Shown: positions 1 through 6,894, numbered from the stretch's first letter. The stretch is DNA of 11,321 nt from an uncultured Thermoguttaceae bacterium (GCA_934725735.1 CAKVCP010000070.1:1-11321), one strand, 5' to 3'. The notes: generated from the sequence alone by a model not told the origin. Numbers and translations: made by a program.

Positions 1-579
1 GGAAGGCGTATTGGAAAGAATGGACTGCGTCGGTTTCTGAGGTTCGTTTTCCTCTATACGTTTTTTCGTAAAGCTTGGAATCAAAACAATGTTATTGGAG
101 TAATATTCCTTTTCTGACCACAAGTATAGAAGGGATAAACAGAGAAAGGTGAGCGCCACATATATGGGGAGCGAAACAACAAAGATGGGCAAGCGCTGAA
201 AGACGCATCCTACGGCCACTTCAGTCAACGAGATGAAGAGGATCTGGTAGCATTTCCTTGAGTTCTTCTCTTGAAAAAAGAGGACGGCTTGAATCGAGGC
301 CAGGATATTGGCAATGGTGAAGGCCATAAAGTCCTGACGCGATTTCAAAAGGGTTCCCATTTGAAGCGCCACAACCAGCAGAACCAAGAAATTGCAAACG
401 CCTTTAGAAATAGAAAATTTCTTTTTGTAATCGACAAAGACGACGGCAAAAAGAATCGCAAAGAAGGAGCCTAGTGCGATCAGAGACGTGCTACCGGTCG
501 TACTATCGTCGCAGAGTTGGAGCATGAAGGTCGCTAGAATCGAAGACGCGGCAAGCACAATTGAAATAACGAGATTCAT
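1..579 (-). CDS. Partial polytopic membrane protein, TgpA-like transglutaminase N-terminal region (incomplete at left edge)
   Basis: An open frame of 193 codons starts at ATG 579-577 and runs without a stop to base 1, so its C-terminal part lies outside the window. A good ribosome binding site, GGAGG, sits five bases before the ATG. The visible protein is very hydrophobic, with probable membrane spans near residues 3-20, 33-50, 61-78, 86-103, 112-127 and 131-154, followed by a charged segment (TKKRIEENEP, 171-180). The pattern of short spans, a Gln-Ala-Val-Leu-Phe-Phe stretch followed by a basic loop, then another span pair, resembles the N-terminal membrane domain (DUF3488) of TgpA-type transglutaminase-like proteins, whose catalytic domain comes later. 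That assignment is inference from the overall pattern; the Cys-His-Asp domain is not visible. It follows ftsY on the same strand but is cut off by a terminator hairpin, and no promoter was clear in the short gap. Confidence 0.7.
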   Translation of the reverse strand, partial: MNLVISIVLAASSILATFMLQLCDDSTTGSTSLIALGSFFAILFAVVFVDYKKKFSISKGVCNFLVLLVVALQMGTLLKSRQDFMAFTIANILASIQAVLFFQEKNSRKCYQILFISLTEVAVGCVFQRLPIFVVSLPIYVALTFLCLSLLYLWSEKEYYSNNIVLIPSFTKKRIEENEPQKPTQSILSNTPS

Positions 580-601
580 TTAGGCCTCCATTCATTTCCG
601 G

Positions 602-642
602 GTAAAAGAAACTCCACTACGCTTGTTTAAACGAAGTGGAGT
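602..642 (-). terminator. Rho-independent terminator after ftsY
   Basis: Arms ACTCCACT (611-618) and AGTGGAGT (635-642) form an 8-bp stem. One mismatch and two further pairs extend it inward, and the loop contains the palindrome GTTTAAAC. Read on the minus strand the hairpin is followed at once by TTTCTTTT, the expected U-rich tail. It ends the coaE/ribH/nusB/ftsY direction of transcription 28 bases after the ftsY stop and lies just before the start of the next minus-strand gene. Confidence 0.55.
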
Positions 643-669
643 CATGAATGTGTCGCTAAAAATTCAAAA

Positions 670-1581
670 TTAGGAAAAAAGAGCTTCAACGTAGGCGTCA
701 GGATCGAAAGGCGCGAGATCGTTTTCCGTTTCGCCTAGGCCGATGTAACGCACCGGCAACCCCACCTGCTGACGAATCGCGACGGCTACGCCGCCCTTCG
801 CCGTCCCGTCAAGCTTGGTTAAGACGACGCCTGAACAATTCACCGCTTCGGTAAACTTTTGAGCTTGATTTAATCCGTTTTGGCCCGTCGTGGCATCGAT
901 GACGAGAAAGGTTTCGTGCGGAGCGTCTGGAATCAGTTTGCCGACGACCCTTTTGATTTTGATCAACTCGTTCATCAAGTTCTTCTGCGTGTGTAGACGA
1001 CCGGCGCAGTCGATAAGACATAAATCCGCGTTCGTTTCAATCGCTCTCGAAACCGCTTTATGCGCCACGCTGGCCGGGTCGCTATGCGGAGCGCCCGCGA
1101 CACATTCAACGCCAAGGCGTTTCGCCCAGATTTGCAATTGTTCGACCGCCGCCGCCCTAAAAGTGTCTCCCGCCCCCAAGACCACCGTATTTCCTAGGGA
1201 AATAGCGGACTTGGCGACTTTAGCAATGCTCGTCGTTTTACCCGAACCGTTGACTCCGACGAAGAGAATAATCGTCGGTCCGGATTGGGCGAAACGAATC
1301 GCGGGGCCTTCTTGGGCCATCAACGCTTTAAGATTCGACTTTACCACGTTCAAGATCTCGTCTTTGACGACGACTCGACCTCTGAACTTGTCTTTGGTCT
1401 CGTCAACGGCGCTTTGCGCGGCTTGCACTCCCATATCCGTACGAACCAACAATTCGAAGAGCTCGTTCAGGAACTCGGCGTCAACCAAACGTCCGTCCGT
1501 TTTGAAGAGATCGCGGACGTCCGTTTGAAGGAGCTGAACCGTACGATTTAATCCTAACTTAACTTTGTCAAGAAAACTCAT
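670..1581 (-). CDS. ftsY: Signal recognition particle receptor FtsY
   Basis: FtsY is the SRP receptor GTPase at the inner membrane. It docks SRP-ribosome complexes and passes nascent membrane proteins to the Sec translocon. The 303-residue protein has the helical N domain (about 1-95) and the complete G domain: P-loop GVNGSGKTT (109-117), DTFRAAA (139-145), DCAGR (191-195), TKLDG (255-259) and GLGE (281-284). The acidic N-terminal A domain of the E. coli protein is missing; short NG-only forms are known in many bacteria, and residues 1-20 could form the amphipathic membrane-binding helix. The G3 motif has Cys where Thr is usual (DTAGR), a mild variant that leaves the Asp and Gly in place. The gene is last in the ribH-nusB-ftsY run, 82 bases after nusB. 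No strong ribosome binding site precedes ATG 1581. Confidence 0.97.
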   Translation of the reverse strand: MSFLDKVKLGLNRTVQLLQTDVRDLFKTDGRLVDAEFLNELFELLVRTDMGVQAAQSAVDETKDKFRGRVVVKDEILNVVKSNLKALMAQEGPAIRFAQSGPTIILFVGVNGSGKTTSIAKVAKSAISLGNTVVLGAGDTFRAAAVEQLQIWAKRLGVECVAGAPHSDPASVAHKAVSRAIETNADLCLIDCAGRLHTQKNLMNELIKIKRVVGKLIPDAPHETFLVIDATTGQNGLNQAQKFTEAVNCSGVVLTKLDGTAKGGVAVAIRQQVGLPVRYIGLGETENDLAPFDPDAYVEALFS

Positions 1582-1663
1582 GCCAACTATCTCGAATGGG
1601 GATATGACGTCCCGCGTTGAATGGGTTAGGAAATTGCGATTTTAGTCGATTCGGAGGGCTAAT

Positions 1664-2107
1664 CTAATTGATGTGATCAAGGACGCCGTTTAGAAAAGCG
1701 CGCGACCCCGTGTCTCCAAAGCGATAACCAAGCTCCATTGCCTGAGAAATGACAACGGGCTTAGGCGTCTTGACGAAGGACATTTCATAGGTCGCCAGCC
1801 TCAGAATACATCGATCGATCGGATCCGTGTTAGCGACGGTTCTATTCGTATTAAACGCCGCGTTGATTTTTCCGTCGATCTCTTCTTTTCTATCTATCAC
1901 GCCGTCAAACAAAAGTCTAGCAAAATCAATCGCCGCCTTGGATTCGGAGGGAGATAGTTTAGCAAGCTGTTCGTTGTCGAAATCTTCATTTTCCCAGTTG
2001 GGAACCTGAGAGGTTGGATTTAGTTCCAACTGAAAGAGGGCTTGGAGCGCATAAGCGCGTCCAAGCTCGCGTGACTTAAATACCCCGGAGGTGTTCTCTT
2101 TACTCAT
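1664..2107 (-). CDS. nusB: Transcription antitermination factor NusB
   Basis: NusB binds boxA RNA together with NusE (ribosomal protein S10) and helps RNA polymerase through rRNA operons. The 147-residue protein has the normal family length and all-helical pattern. The N-terminal helix SRELGRAYALQALFQLE (12-28) matches the RNA-binding, Arg-rich start of the fold. The core helix is TDPIDRCILRLATYEM (94-109), and the C-terminal segment has PKPVVISQAMELGYRFGD and then the closing FLNGVLDHI (138-146). It lies between ribH (78 bases upstream) and ftsY (82 bases downstream) on the same strand. A ribH-nusB neighbourhood is common in bacteria, since both belong to old housekeeping operons. There is no clear ribosome binding site before the ATG, so translation may depend on coupling or on an unstructured leader. 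Confidence 0.95.
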   Translation of the reverse strand: MSKENTSGVFKSRELGRAYALQALFQLELNPTSQVPNWENEDFDNEQLAKLSPSESKAAIDFARLLFDGVIDRKEEIDGKINAAFNTNRTVANTDPIDRCILRLATYEMSFVKTPKPVVISQAMELGYRFGDTGSRAFLNGVLDHIN

Positions 2108-2185
2108 TGAATTTTTGATCGATATGATTAAAGGAGAGGAATAATAGACGGATCTATTTTGGTTGAAGGAGAGCTAAAGAGCGCG

Positions 2186-3040
2186 TTACTTATTGCGATT
2201 TGGCTTTTTGAAGCCGCCTTTTTTAAAGCCCCTGTCGCCCCCGGCAAAATGAGATCCCCCTTTGCCGTTTTTGTCAAATTTCTTTGATTTGTTGAACCCG
2301 CCTTCTTGGTGGCGCTTCTGAGGGGCCAGGGCGTTCTCTGCGCGACCTTCGCCATGTCGACGAGAGCCCTCGCCGCCGTGAACGAACCAACTTTGATCCT
2401 CATCGTCCTCGTCGTCGAGGTCGACCAAATCTTCCGGACGGACGTCGACTTCTTCGAAATCTCCGCGAAGATATCGGCTGGAATTCTTACCTAAGGATTG
2501 AAACTCCATTTCCTCTTCTTCGTCTCCCTCTTCGATTTCGGGAAGCTTGCTCAGAAGATCGAGCATCTCGAGCGCGACTTCGGCTGCCTCGGCGCCTTTA
2601 TTTCCAGGCTGTTCCCCTAAGACCTTGTCTTTCGCAATTTCAGCCTTACCCGAGCGCGCCAACGCCTGCTCGACCGTGTCGCAAGTCAGAAGCCCGAAAA
2701 CGACCGGAAGACAGTACTTCGTTCCGATTTGAGCGATTTGCTGGCTGACGGCGGAGTTGATATATTCGTTATGAGGCGTTTCGCCCTTAATAACGCACCC
2801 CAAGCAAATGATCGCCGCAACGTCTTCATCCCAAGCAAGGCGTTCCGCAATGGTAGGAATTTCAAAAGCGCCAGGAGTTCGAACGACCATTATCTGATCT
2901 TCCGCGACTAGATGCTCGCGCAATTTAGCGAGCGCGCCTTCAAGGAGCCCTTCCGTAACGGTTTTATTAAAGCGGGAGACGACAATCGCAATTTTCCCAA
3001 CGTCGCCTGGCGCACAGACGTATCCTTCGTATTCTGTCAT
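2186..3040 (-). CDS. ribH: 6,7-dimethyl-8-ribityllumazine synthase with long disordered C-terminal tail
   Basis: RibH condenses 5-amino-6-ribitylaminouracil with 3,4-dihydroxy-2-butanone 4-phosphate to form 6,7-dimethyl-8-ribityllumazine, the penultimate step of riboflavin synthesis. Residues 1 to about 165 are a full catalytic domain: SRFN (22-25), PGAFEIP (56-62), GCVIKGETPH with the expected catalytic His90, FGLLTCDTVEQA (115-126) and GNKGAEAA (146-153). There is a small insertion of about ten residues before GNKG. The family normally ends near residue 155-165, but this protein runs on to 284. Residues 168-215 are strongly acidic, with Glu and Asp runs; residues 216-284 are rich in Gly, Lys, Arg, His, Asn and Phe. 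This tail looks disordered and has no domain I recognise. The tail is in frame with the domain and has the same codon style, so a frameshift artefact is unlikely. First gene of the ribH-nusB-ftsY run. Confidence 0.95.
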   Translation of the reverse strand: MTEYEGYVCAPGDVGKIAIVVSRFNKTVTEGLLEGALAKLREHLVAEDQIMVVRTPGAFEIPTIAERLAWDEDVAAIICLGCVIKGETPHNEYINSAVSQQIAQIGTKYCLPVVFGLLTCDTVEQALARSGKAEIAKDKVLGEQPGNKGAEAAEVALEMLDLLSKLPEIEEGDEEEEMEFQSLGKNSSRYLRGDFEEVDVRPEDLVDLDDEDDEDQSWFVHGGEGSRRHGEGRAENALAPQKRHQEGGFNKSKKFDKNGKGGSHFAGGDRGFKKGGFKKPNRNK

Positions 3041-3110
3041 TCTAAACTCTCTGAAAACACAAACTAGGCGTTTCTTGACGCTCTATGATAATACTCAACA
3101 CGCTCAAAAT

Positions 3111-3138
3111 ATTCTAGCTTAACCCCCGTCTCTTGCAA
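3111..3138 (-). promoter_or_regulatory. Candidate sigma-70-type promoter for ribH-nusB-ftsY
   Basis: On the minus strand TTGCAA (3138-3133) is followed after 16 bases by TAGAAT (3116-3111), a fair -35/-10 pair about 70 bases before the ribH ATG. It lies in the 160-base gap downstream of coaE. No terminator with a U-tail was seen after coaE, so readthrough from coaE may add to transcription. This is a match by eye only. Confidence 0.35.
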
Positions 3139-3200
3139 GTGGAGGCGACGTTGAAGATTGGAAACTCGTCGTCTTCCGTCCGCTTATATCAAAAACAAGT

Positions 3201-3830
3201 TTACCGAGTTTCTTGGAAAAGCGTCGCAACGATCTTGGCAACTTGTTCTTTGACGTCGCTGGAACTGGAAGAAGAATCCACGCAAAAGTCCGCTCGTTCT
3301 TTCTTTTCGCATAAGGGGAGCTGCCGGGCTTCACGGCGGATAATCTCGCCCGGATCCCACCCTCGTTCGGCGGCGCGTTTTTGTCTTACGTCGAAGTCCG
3401 CGTCAACGAAGACCAGATAATCGATTAAGGAATCCATCCCCGCTTCTAAGAGTAACGGCGCGTCTAAGATAACTAGCCGCGCGTCCTTGCGCTTTTTTAA
3501 CCACGTGATGAAAGCTCCGTTCAAAATAGGGTGGAGAAGCGCGTTTAGCTCATTCAACTCGCGCGCCCCTTGCTCTGTTGGAGAAAAGACAATTTGAGCA
3601 AGGCGCGATTTGTCGACGACATTCTTCGAATCGACAACAGTCGGCCATCTTTTCTTAATTTCACTAACGACGGACGGAAGATTGTACAACTCCTTCGCTT
3701 CCTTATCCGCGTCAAAATGTTCGGCGCCTTGGGCGATGAACTCCTTGGTCACGAAACTTTTCCCCGCCGCAATTCCGCCGACAATCCCAATTACCACTGG
3801 AAAGACGCTTTTTTTTGATTGCTTGTTCAT
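3201..3830 (-). CDS. coaE: Dephospho-CoA kinase CoaE
   Basis: CoaE phosphorylates the 3'-hydroxyl of dephospho-CoA with ATP, the last step of coenzyme A synthesis in the cytosol. The 209-residue protein has the usual family length. It shows the P-loop GIVGGIAAGKS (15-25), DAD (40-42) in the dephospho-CoA binding region, LHP (99-101), DAPLLLEAG (123-131), the lid arginines RR (165-166) and the final CVDSSSS segment (183-190), where relatives have a V-I-D-N-S-G motif. The P-loop has Ala-Ala where Gly-Ser is common, which keeps the Walker A pattern. The ATG at 3830 is preceded by GGAAAG at a rather long spacing of about 11 bases; no better start was found. It is divergent from the rhomboid-fold gene and lies 160 bases upstream of ribH on the same strand. 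Confidence 0.95.
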   Translation of the reverse strand: MNKQSKKSVFPVVIGIVGGIAAGKSFVTKEFIAQGAEHFDADKEAKELYNLPSVVSEIKKRWPTVVDSKNVVDKSRLAQIVFSPTEQGARELNELNALLHPILNGAFITWLKKRKDARLVILDAPLLLEAGMDSLIDYLVFVDADFDVRQKRAAERGWDPGEIIRREARQLPLCEKKERADFCVDSSSSSSDVKEQVAKIVATLFQETR

Positions 3831-3932
3831 AGTCGTATGCTTTCCATAAAGAGGGAGAAAGTGAAATTGCTTGAAATAAAAAGGAACTCTTTTGAAGGAG
3901 ATTGACGCTGATTTTAAACGTCTTGTCGGTCA

Positions 3933-3960
3933 TTGTGACAGTTAAAATATTCAGTATAAT
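3933..3960 (+). promoter_or_regulatory. Candidate sigma-70-type promoter for the rhomboid-fold gene
   Basis: TTGTGA (3933-3938) is followed after 16 bases by a perfect TATAAT (3955-3960), about 62 bases before the ATG at 4023. The -35 box lies inside a short dyad, GTCA-ttg-TGAC (3929-3939), which could be an operator half-site pair or chance. The downstream ribosome binding site GAGGA (4013-4017) has the ideal five-base spacing. Confidence 0.55.
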
Positions 3961-4022
3961 GCGTTTGCTCGCGGACGACTAGCGGGTGGAAATGATAACA
4001 AAGAAGAATAGCGAGGAACTTT

Positions 4023-4895
4023 ATGGGGCTATATGATCGAGATTATTTTCGAGACGAGTCTGGCGATAATCGCAAAAGACGCGGTCTTGGAGGGTTCTCT
4101 GCCGTTACGATTCTTTTGACTTTAAATATTGTTCTGTGCTTGCTGGTCTTGGTCACCAATGGCGCGGCGGCTCAATTCCTTGGTTTGACGGGCTCTACGG
4201 CGGGGGATCCGCTGCAATGGTATCGCTTTTTGACGTATGGATTCGTTCATAGTCCTAACAACTTTCTGCACTTGTTGTGCAATATGTTGGTTCTTTTCTT
4301 CTTTGGAATCAACCTGGAACGACTGTATGGGAAATTAGAATTCCTCCTCTTCTATACCTTCTCGTCGCTCTTTGCCGGCGTCGTCTGGGGACTGTTGTTT
4401 TCCGGTCGTCCAATATTGGTTCTTGGCGCGACGAGTCCAGTCGCCGCGTTGGTTATTCTCTTCGCGATGAATTTCCCTCATGCCCGCATCTTGCTATGGG
4501 GAATCATTCCCATGCCCGCGTGGGTAACAGGCGTGCTCTTTGTCGTTTTCGATATGTATGGGTCTCTACAGGGAGGCGGAACGACTCAGGTGTTGAATAT
4601 CGTCGGGGCGGTATTCGCCGCTTTCTATTTCATGACGAAAATACGCTTTTCGAATCATTGGACGCGTCTCTTTAATAGGAAGAAACTTTCGCGACGTTCG
4701 AGCGTTTCCTATGAACGCAAGGCGCCAAGTCCTTTTAGCGCGCGCGAAGACGTCGATTTTGCGGCTCTAGAAAAGAGAGTGGACGACATTCTCGATAAAA
4801 TTTCTCGCAGCGGTGAAGAAAGTCTTACCGAGCAAGAGCGGGAAACCCTTCGTTTTGCAAGTCAGGAATATCAGAAACGAAAACCGAAGAATTGA
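4023..4895 (+). CDS. Rhomboid-family membrane protein, predicted catalytically inactive
   Basis: Rhomboids are intramembrane serine proteases with a Ser-His dyad in a six-helix core. This 290-residue protein has the core fold: a first span near 26-46, HSPNNFLHLLCNM (76-88) with the His-x-x-x-Asn oxyanion motif (His83, Asn87), the L1-like LER-YGK segment (98-104), and spans to about residue 204. The active-site helix that should read Gly-x-Ser-Gly reads GATSP (135-139), so Thr137 stands in the Ser position. The last core helix, usually His-x-x-Gly, reads NIVG (192-195), so Asn192 replaces His. Both dyad residues thus appear lost, while the soluble tail (about 250-285, VDDILDKISRSGEESLT) keeps the C-terminal helical domain seen in many rhomboid relatives. 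The family call is firm; the loss of activity is inference from motif alignment by eye. The gene has its own promoter, ribosome binding site and terminator. Confidence 0.88.
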   Translation: MGLYDRDYFRDESGDNRKRRGLGGFSAVTILLTLNIVLCLLVLVTNGAAAQFLGLTGSTAGDPLQWYRFLTYGFVHSPNNFLHLLCNMLVLFFFGINLERLYGKLEFLLFYTFSSLFAGVVWGLLFSGRPILVLGATSPVAALVILFAMNFPHARILLWGIIPMPAWVTGVLFVVFDMYGSLQGGGTTQVLNIVGAVFAAFYFMTKIRFSNHWTRLFNRKKLSRRSSVSYERKAPSPFSAREDVDFAALEKRVDDILDKISRSGEESLTEQERETLRFASQEYQKRKPKN

Positions 4896-4924
4896 TCTGG
4901 GGTTCACTAACGGTTCAGCGTGTT

Positions 4925-4956
4925 AGGGCGTAGTCGTCGGTACTGCGCCCTTTTTT
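4925..4956 (+). terminator. Rho-independent terminator after the rhomboid-fold gene
   Basis: AGGGCGTAGT (4925-4934) pairs with ACTGCGCCCT (4942-4951), ten pairs including one G-U, around a seven-base loop. The right arm runs into TTTTTT (4951-4956). The stop codon is 30 bases upstream. A textbook intrinsic terminator that isolates this gene from rhaB. Confidence 0.88.
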
Positions 4957-4988
4957 ATGCAACGCTATTTGCGGAGCGTTTGCGCCTC

Positions 4989-5017
4989 TTGAAAAACGTC
5001 TGTGCGTTTGCTAAACT
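4989..5017 (+). promoter_or_regulatory. Candidate promoter for rhaB
   Basis: TTGAAA (4989-4994) and TAAACT (5012-5017) are 17 bases apart, which would start a leader of roughly 93 bases before the rhaB ATG. The palindrome TTGCGCAA (5029-5036) sits just after the expected start point and could be an operator. The ribosome binding site GAGGGA (5107-5112) is four bases before ATG 5117. Match by eye; no known rhamnose-regulator site was recognised. Confidence 0.38.
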
Positions 5018-5116
5018 TGATTGAAATTTTGCGCAATTGCATGAGCGAGACGTTCCGTGAAAACGTGTCCTTATGTCAGTTCCGCACGGGTAAAATTCAT
5101 TTATTAGAGGGACGAG

Positions 5117-6631
5117 ATGGAAGCTAAGAAATCTTATTTGGCGATAGACATGGGTGCGTCGAGCGGACGTTTAGTCGTTGGGCATTTCGATGGAACCAAA
5201 ATCGAATTAGAGGAGTTGTATCGCTATGAAAATGGTCCCGTAGAAATGAATGGATCTCTTTTCTGGGATCTCCCCGGCTTGTGGAAGAGCGTGCAGACGG
5301 GGCTTTACGCGGCTGGAGCGAAATATGGCGAGCATATTTCAAGCGTAGGCGTCGATACGTGGGGCGTCGATTTTGCTTTCATGGGACGCGGCGGAGTTCT
5401 TTTAGGGAACCCGTATTGCTATCGCGATCCGCGAACCGAGGGGGCGATGGAACGCGCGTTTGAAATCGTGCCGAGGTCTGAAATTTTTGCGCAGACGGGC
5501 CTTCAGTTCATGAATTTCAACACGCTCTACCAATTGATGGTGATGAAGGAACAAAATTCGCCGTTATTTGACGTCGCCGAACGTTTGCTTCAAATTCCAG
5601 ATCTTTTCCACTGGCTCCTTTCTGGCGTTGAAAGCAATGAATTCACTAACGCGACGACGACGCAGTGCTACAATCCGAAGACGCGCTCCTGGGCGTTCTC
5701 TCTTTTGAAGAAGTTTGGTATTCCCACCAATTTCTTCCCGCCAACGACGGAGCCGGGAACCACCCTCGGTTGGTTGCGTCCCAATCTTGCGAAAGAGACG
5801 GGCTTGCTTTCCGCCAAAGTAGTCCTTCCAGGCACGCACGATACCGCCAGCGCGGTTTTTGCAGTTCCCACGACAAGCTCTCTTGGAGAGACGAATTGGG
5901 CTTATATCAGTTTAGGAACTTGGGCGCTCATGGGTATTGAATCGCCTCGTCCCGTCGTCAACGACGTCGTGTCGAAGTTTAATTTTACAAACGAAGGCGG
6001 CGTCTGCGGCACGACGCGTATTCTCAAGAATATCTGCGGCATGTGGCTCCTTCAGGAATGTCGTAGAAACTGGCGACAAGCGGGTAAAACGAACGCTGTC
6101 GGCGAACCGATCGATTGGGAAGATATGAATGTCTTAACCTCAAATGCGAAAGCCTTTGAGACCTTCATTGATCCTGACGCCCCCAAGTTTGCGCGTCCGG
6201 CCAATATTCCCGGACTTATTCGCGAATACGCGAGACGTACGAATCAAACGGTTCCCGAATCCGACGGAGCCGTTCTTCGCGCGATTGTCGAAAGTCTGGC
6301 TCTTAAGTTCCGATACGTGTTAAACATGTGTGAAGAAATCGGCGGAACGAAGATCGAAACGATCCATGTCGTGGGCGGAGGAATCAAAAACAAGTTGCTC
6401 ATGCAAGCAACCGCCGATTCAACGGGGCGTCGCGTGGTTTGCGGTCCTATCGAAGGGACGGGGGTTGGAAACATCCTCATGCAAGCGATTGGGGCGGGAG
6501 ACGTCGCGAATGTGGACGAAGCTCGAGAGGTCGTGCGCAATAGTTTCGATTTGGTAGAATATGAGCCTAATTCGCAAAGCGTCGCTCTGTGGAACGAAGC
6601 CTATGGACGCTTCCTTCAGGTTATCAAGTAG
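5117..6631 (+). CDS. rhaB: Rhamnulokinase (FGGY carbohydrate kinase)
   Basis: RhaB phosphorylates L-rhamnulose to L-rhamnulose 1-phosphate with ATP, the second step of L-rhamnose breakdown after the isomerase. The 504-residue protein has the two-domain FGGY layout: AIDMGASSGRL (9-19) with the first phosphate loop, the rhamnulokinase-like NGSLFWDLPGLW (45-56), GVDTWGVDFAF (78-88), the catalytic base region GTHDTASA (239-246, Asp242), SLGTWALMG (265-273), TNEGGVCGTTR (291-301), and the second ATP-binding block HVVGGGIKNKLLMQ (417-430) with GPIEGTGVGNILMQA (443-457). WGVDFAF and NEGGV fit rhamnulokinase better than xylulo- or glycerol kinase; L-fuculokinase is the main alternative. No isomerase, aldolase or regulator is nearby, so the rest of the pathway must be encoded elsewhere. 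Monocistronic by its context, between two terminators. Confidence 0.93.
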   Translation: MEAKKSYLAIDMGASSGRLVVGHFDGTKIELEELYRYENGPVEMNGSLFWDLPGLWKSVQTGLYAAGAKYGEHISSVGVDTWGVDFAFMGRGGVLLGNPYCYRDPRTEGAMERAFEIVPRSEIFAQTGLQFMNFNTLYQLMVMKEQNSPLFDVAERLLQIPDLFHWLLSGVESNEFTNATTTQCYNPKTRSWAFSLLKKFGIPTNFFPPTTEPGTTLGWLRPNLAKETGLLSAKVVLPGTHDTASAVFAVPTTSSLGETNWAYISLGTWALMGIESPRPVVNDVVSKFNFTNEGGVCGTTRILKNICGMWLLQECRRNWRQAGKTNAVGEPIDWEDMNVLTSNAKAFETFIDPDAPKFARPANIPGLIREYARRTNQTVPESDGAVLRAIVESLALKFRYVLNMCEEIGGTKIETIHVVGGGIKNKLLMQATADSTGRRVVCGPIEGTGVGNILMQAIGAGDVANVDEAREVVRNSFDLVEYEPNSQSVALWNEAYGRFLQVIK

Positions 6632-6662
6632 TCGTTAGAACTAATCTGTCGAGTTGAGTGAA

Positions 6663-6700
6663 TAAAAACGCCGCTTCTGTTTCTGAACGCGGCGTTTTTT
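6663..6700 (+). terminator. Rho-independent terminator after rhaB
   Basis: AACGCCGC (6667-6674) pairs perfectly with GCGGCGTT (6689-6696) around a 14-base loop that may itself partly pair (TTC with GAA). The stem is preceded by an A-run and followed by T-run to 6700, so it could act in both directions. It starts about 30 bases after the rhaB stop. Confidence 0.9.
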
Positions 6701-6760
6701 ATGCGATTAACGTCGTCTAAAACGTTATTGTCGACAGACGCCGCAGGAACGTCGCATAAC

Positions 6761-6788
6761 TTGTCGGCGATTCGTTTTGAGGTATACT
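6761..6788 (+). promoter_or_regulatory. Candidate sigma-70-type promoter for the DedA-like gene and metX-metW
   Basis: TTGTCG (6761-6766), a 16-base spacer, and TATACT (6783-6788) form a good pair in the gap after the rhaB terminator. The leader to ATG 6895 would be about 100 bases. Since no promoter was clear in the 59 bases before metX-metW, this may serve both genes. Confidence 0.5.
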
Positions 6789-6894
6789 CAAAGGCGATTT
6801 CATTGAGAGGATGAGATTGAAAGTATGACCTTCCGCACATCTTTATCAGAGTCGTTTCACCACGTTGAGTAGAATATTTAAGGAATAGTCGTCC

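Noticed and set aside
271..474. Plus-strand frame of 67 codons at the left edge
   Set aside because: It is antisense to the membrane-protein gene, whose hydrophobic pattern and GGAGG site are far more convincing.
890..1528. Long plus-strand open frame opposite ftsY
   Set aside because: It lies wholly inside ftsY on the other strand, its product is low in structure and Ser/Thr-rich, and no ribosome binding site precedes it. ftsY is certain.
2128..2403. Minus-strand frame of 91 codons overlapping the ribH tail in another frame, as a possible sign of frameshift
   Set aside because: Its product resembles no RibH or other domain. The ribH frame keeps a consistent acidic-then-basic pattern to its stop.
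3826..3846. Six-codon frame ending in the ATGA overlap with the coaE start, as a possible coupling leader
   Set aside because: No ribosome binding site before its ATG; likely chance.
5029..5066. Palindrome TTGCGCAA and ACGTT/AACGT dyad in the rhaB leader as a rhamnose operator
   Set aside because: Short elements without a known regulator match; kept only as a remark under the rhaB promoter.
6616..6840. Minus-strand frame of 74 codons between rhaB and the DedA-like gene
   Set aside because: It spans the strong rhaB terminator and the candidate promoter, and has no ribosome binding site.
6811..6872. Two tiny overlapping frames (5 and 15 codons) in the leader of the DedA-like gene, as a possible leader peptide
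   Set aside because: The GAGAGG site is directly against the first ATG and too far from the second, and no attenuator structure follows.
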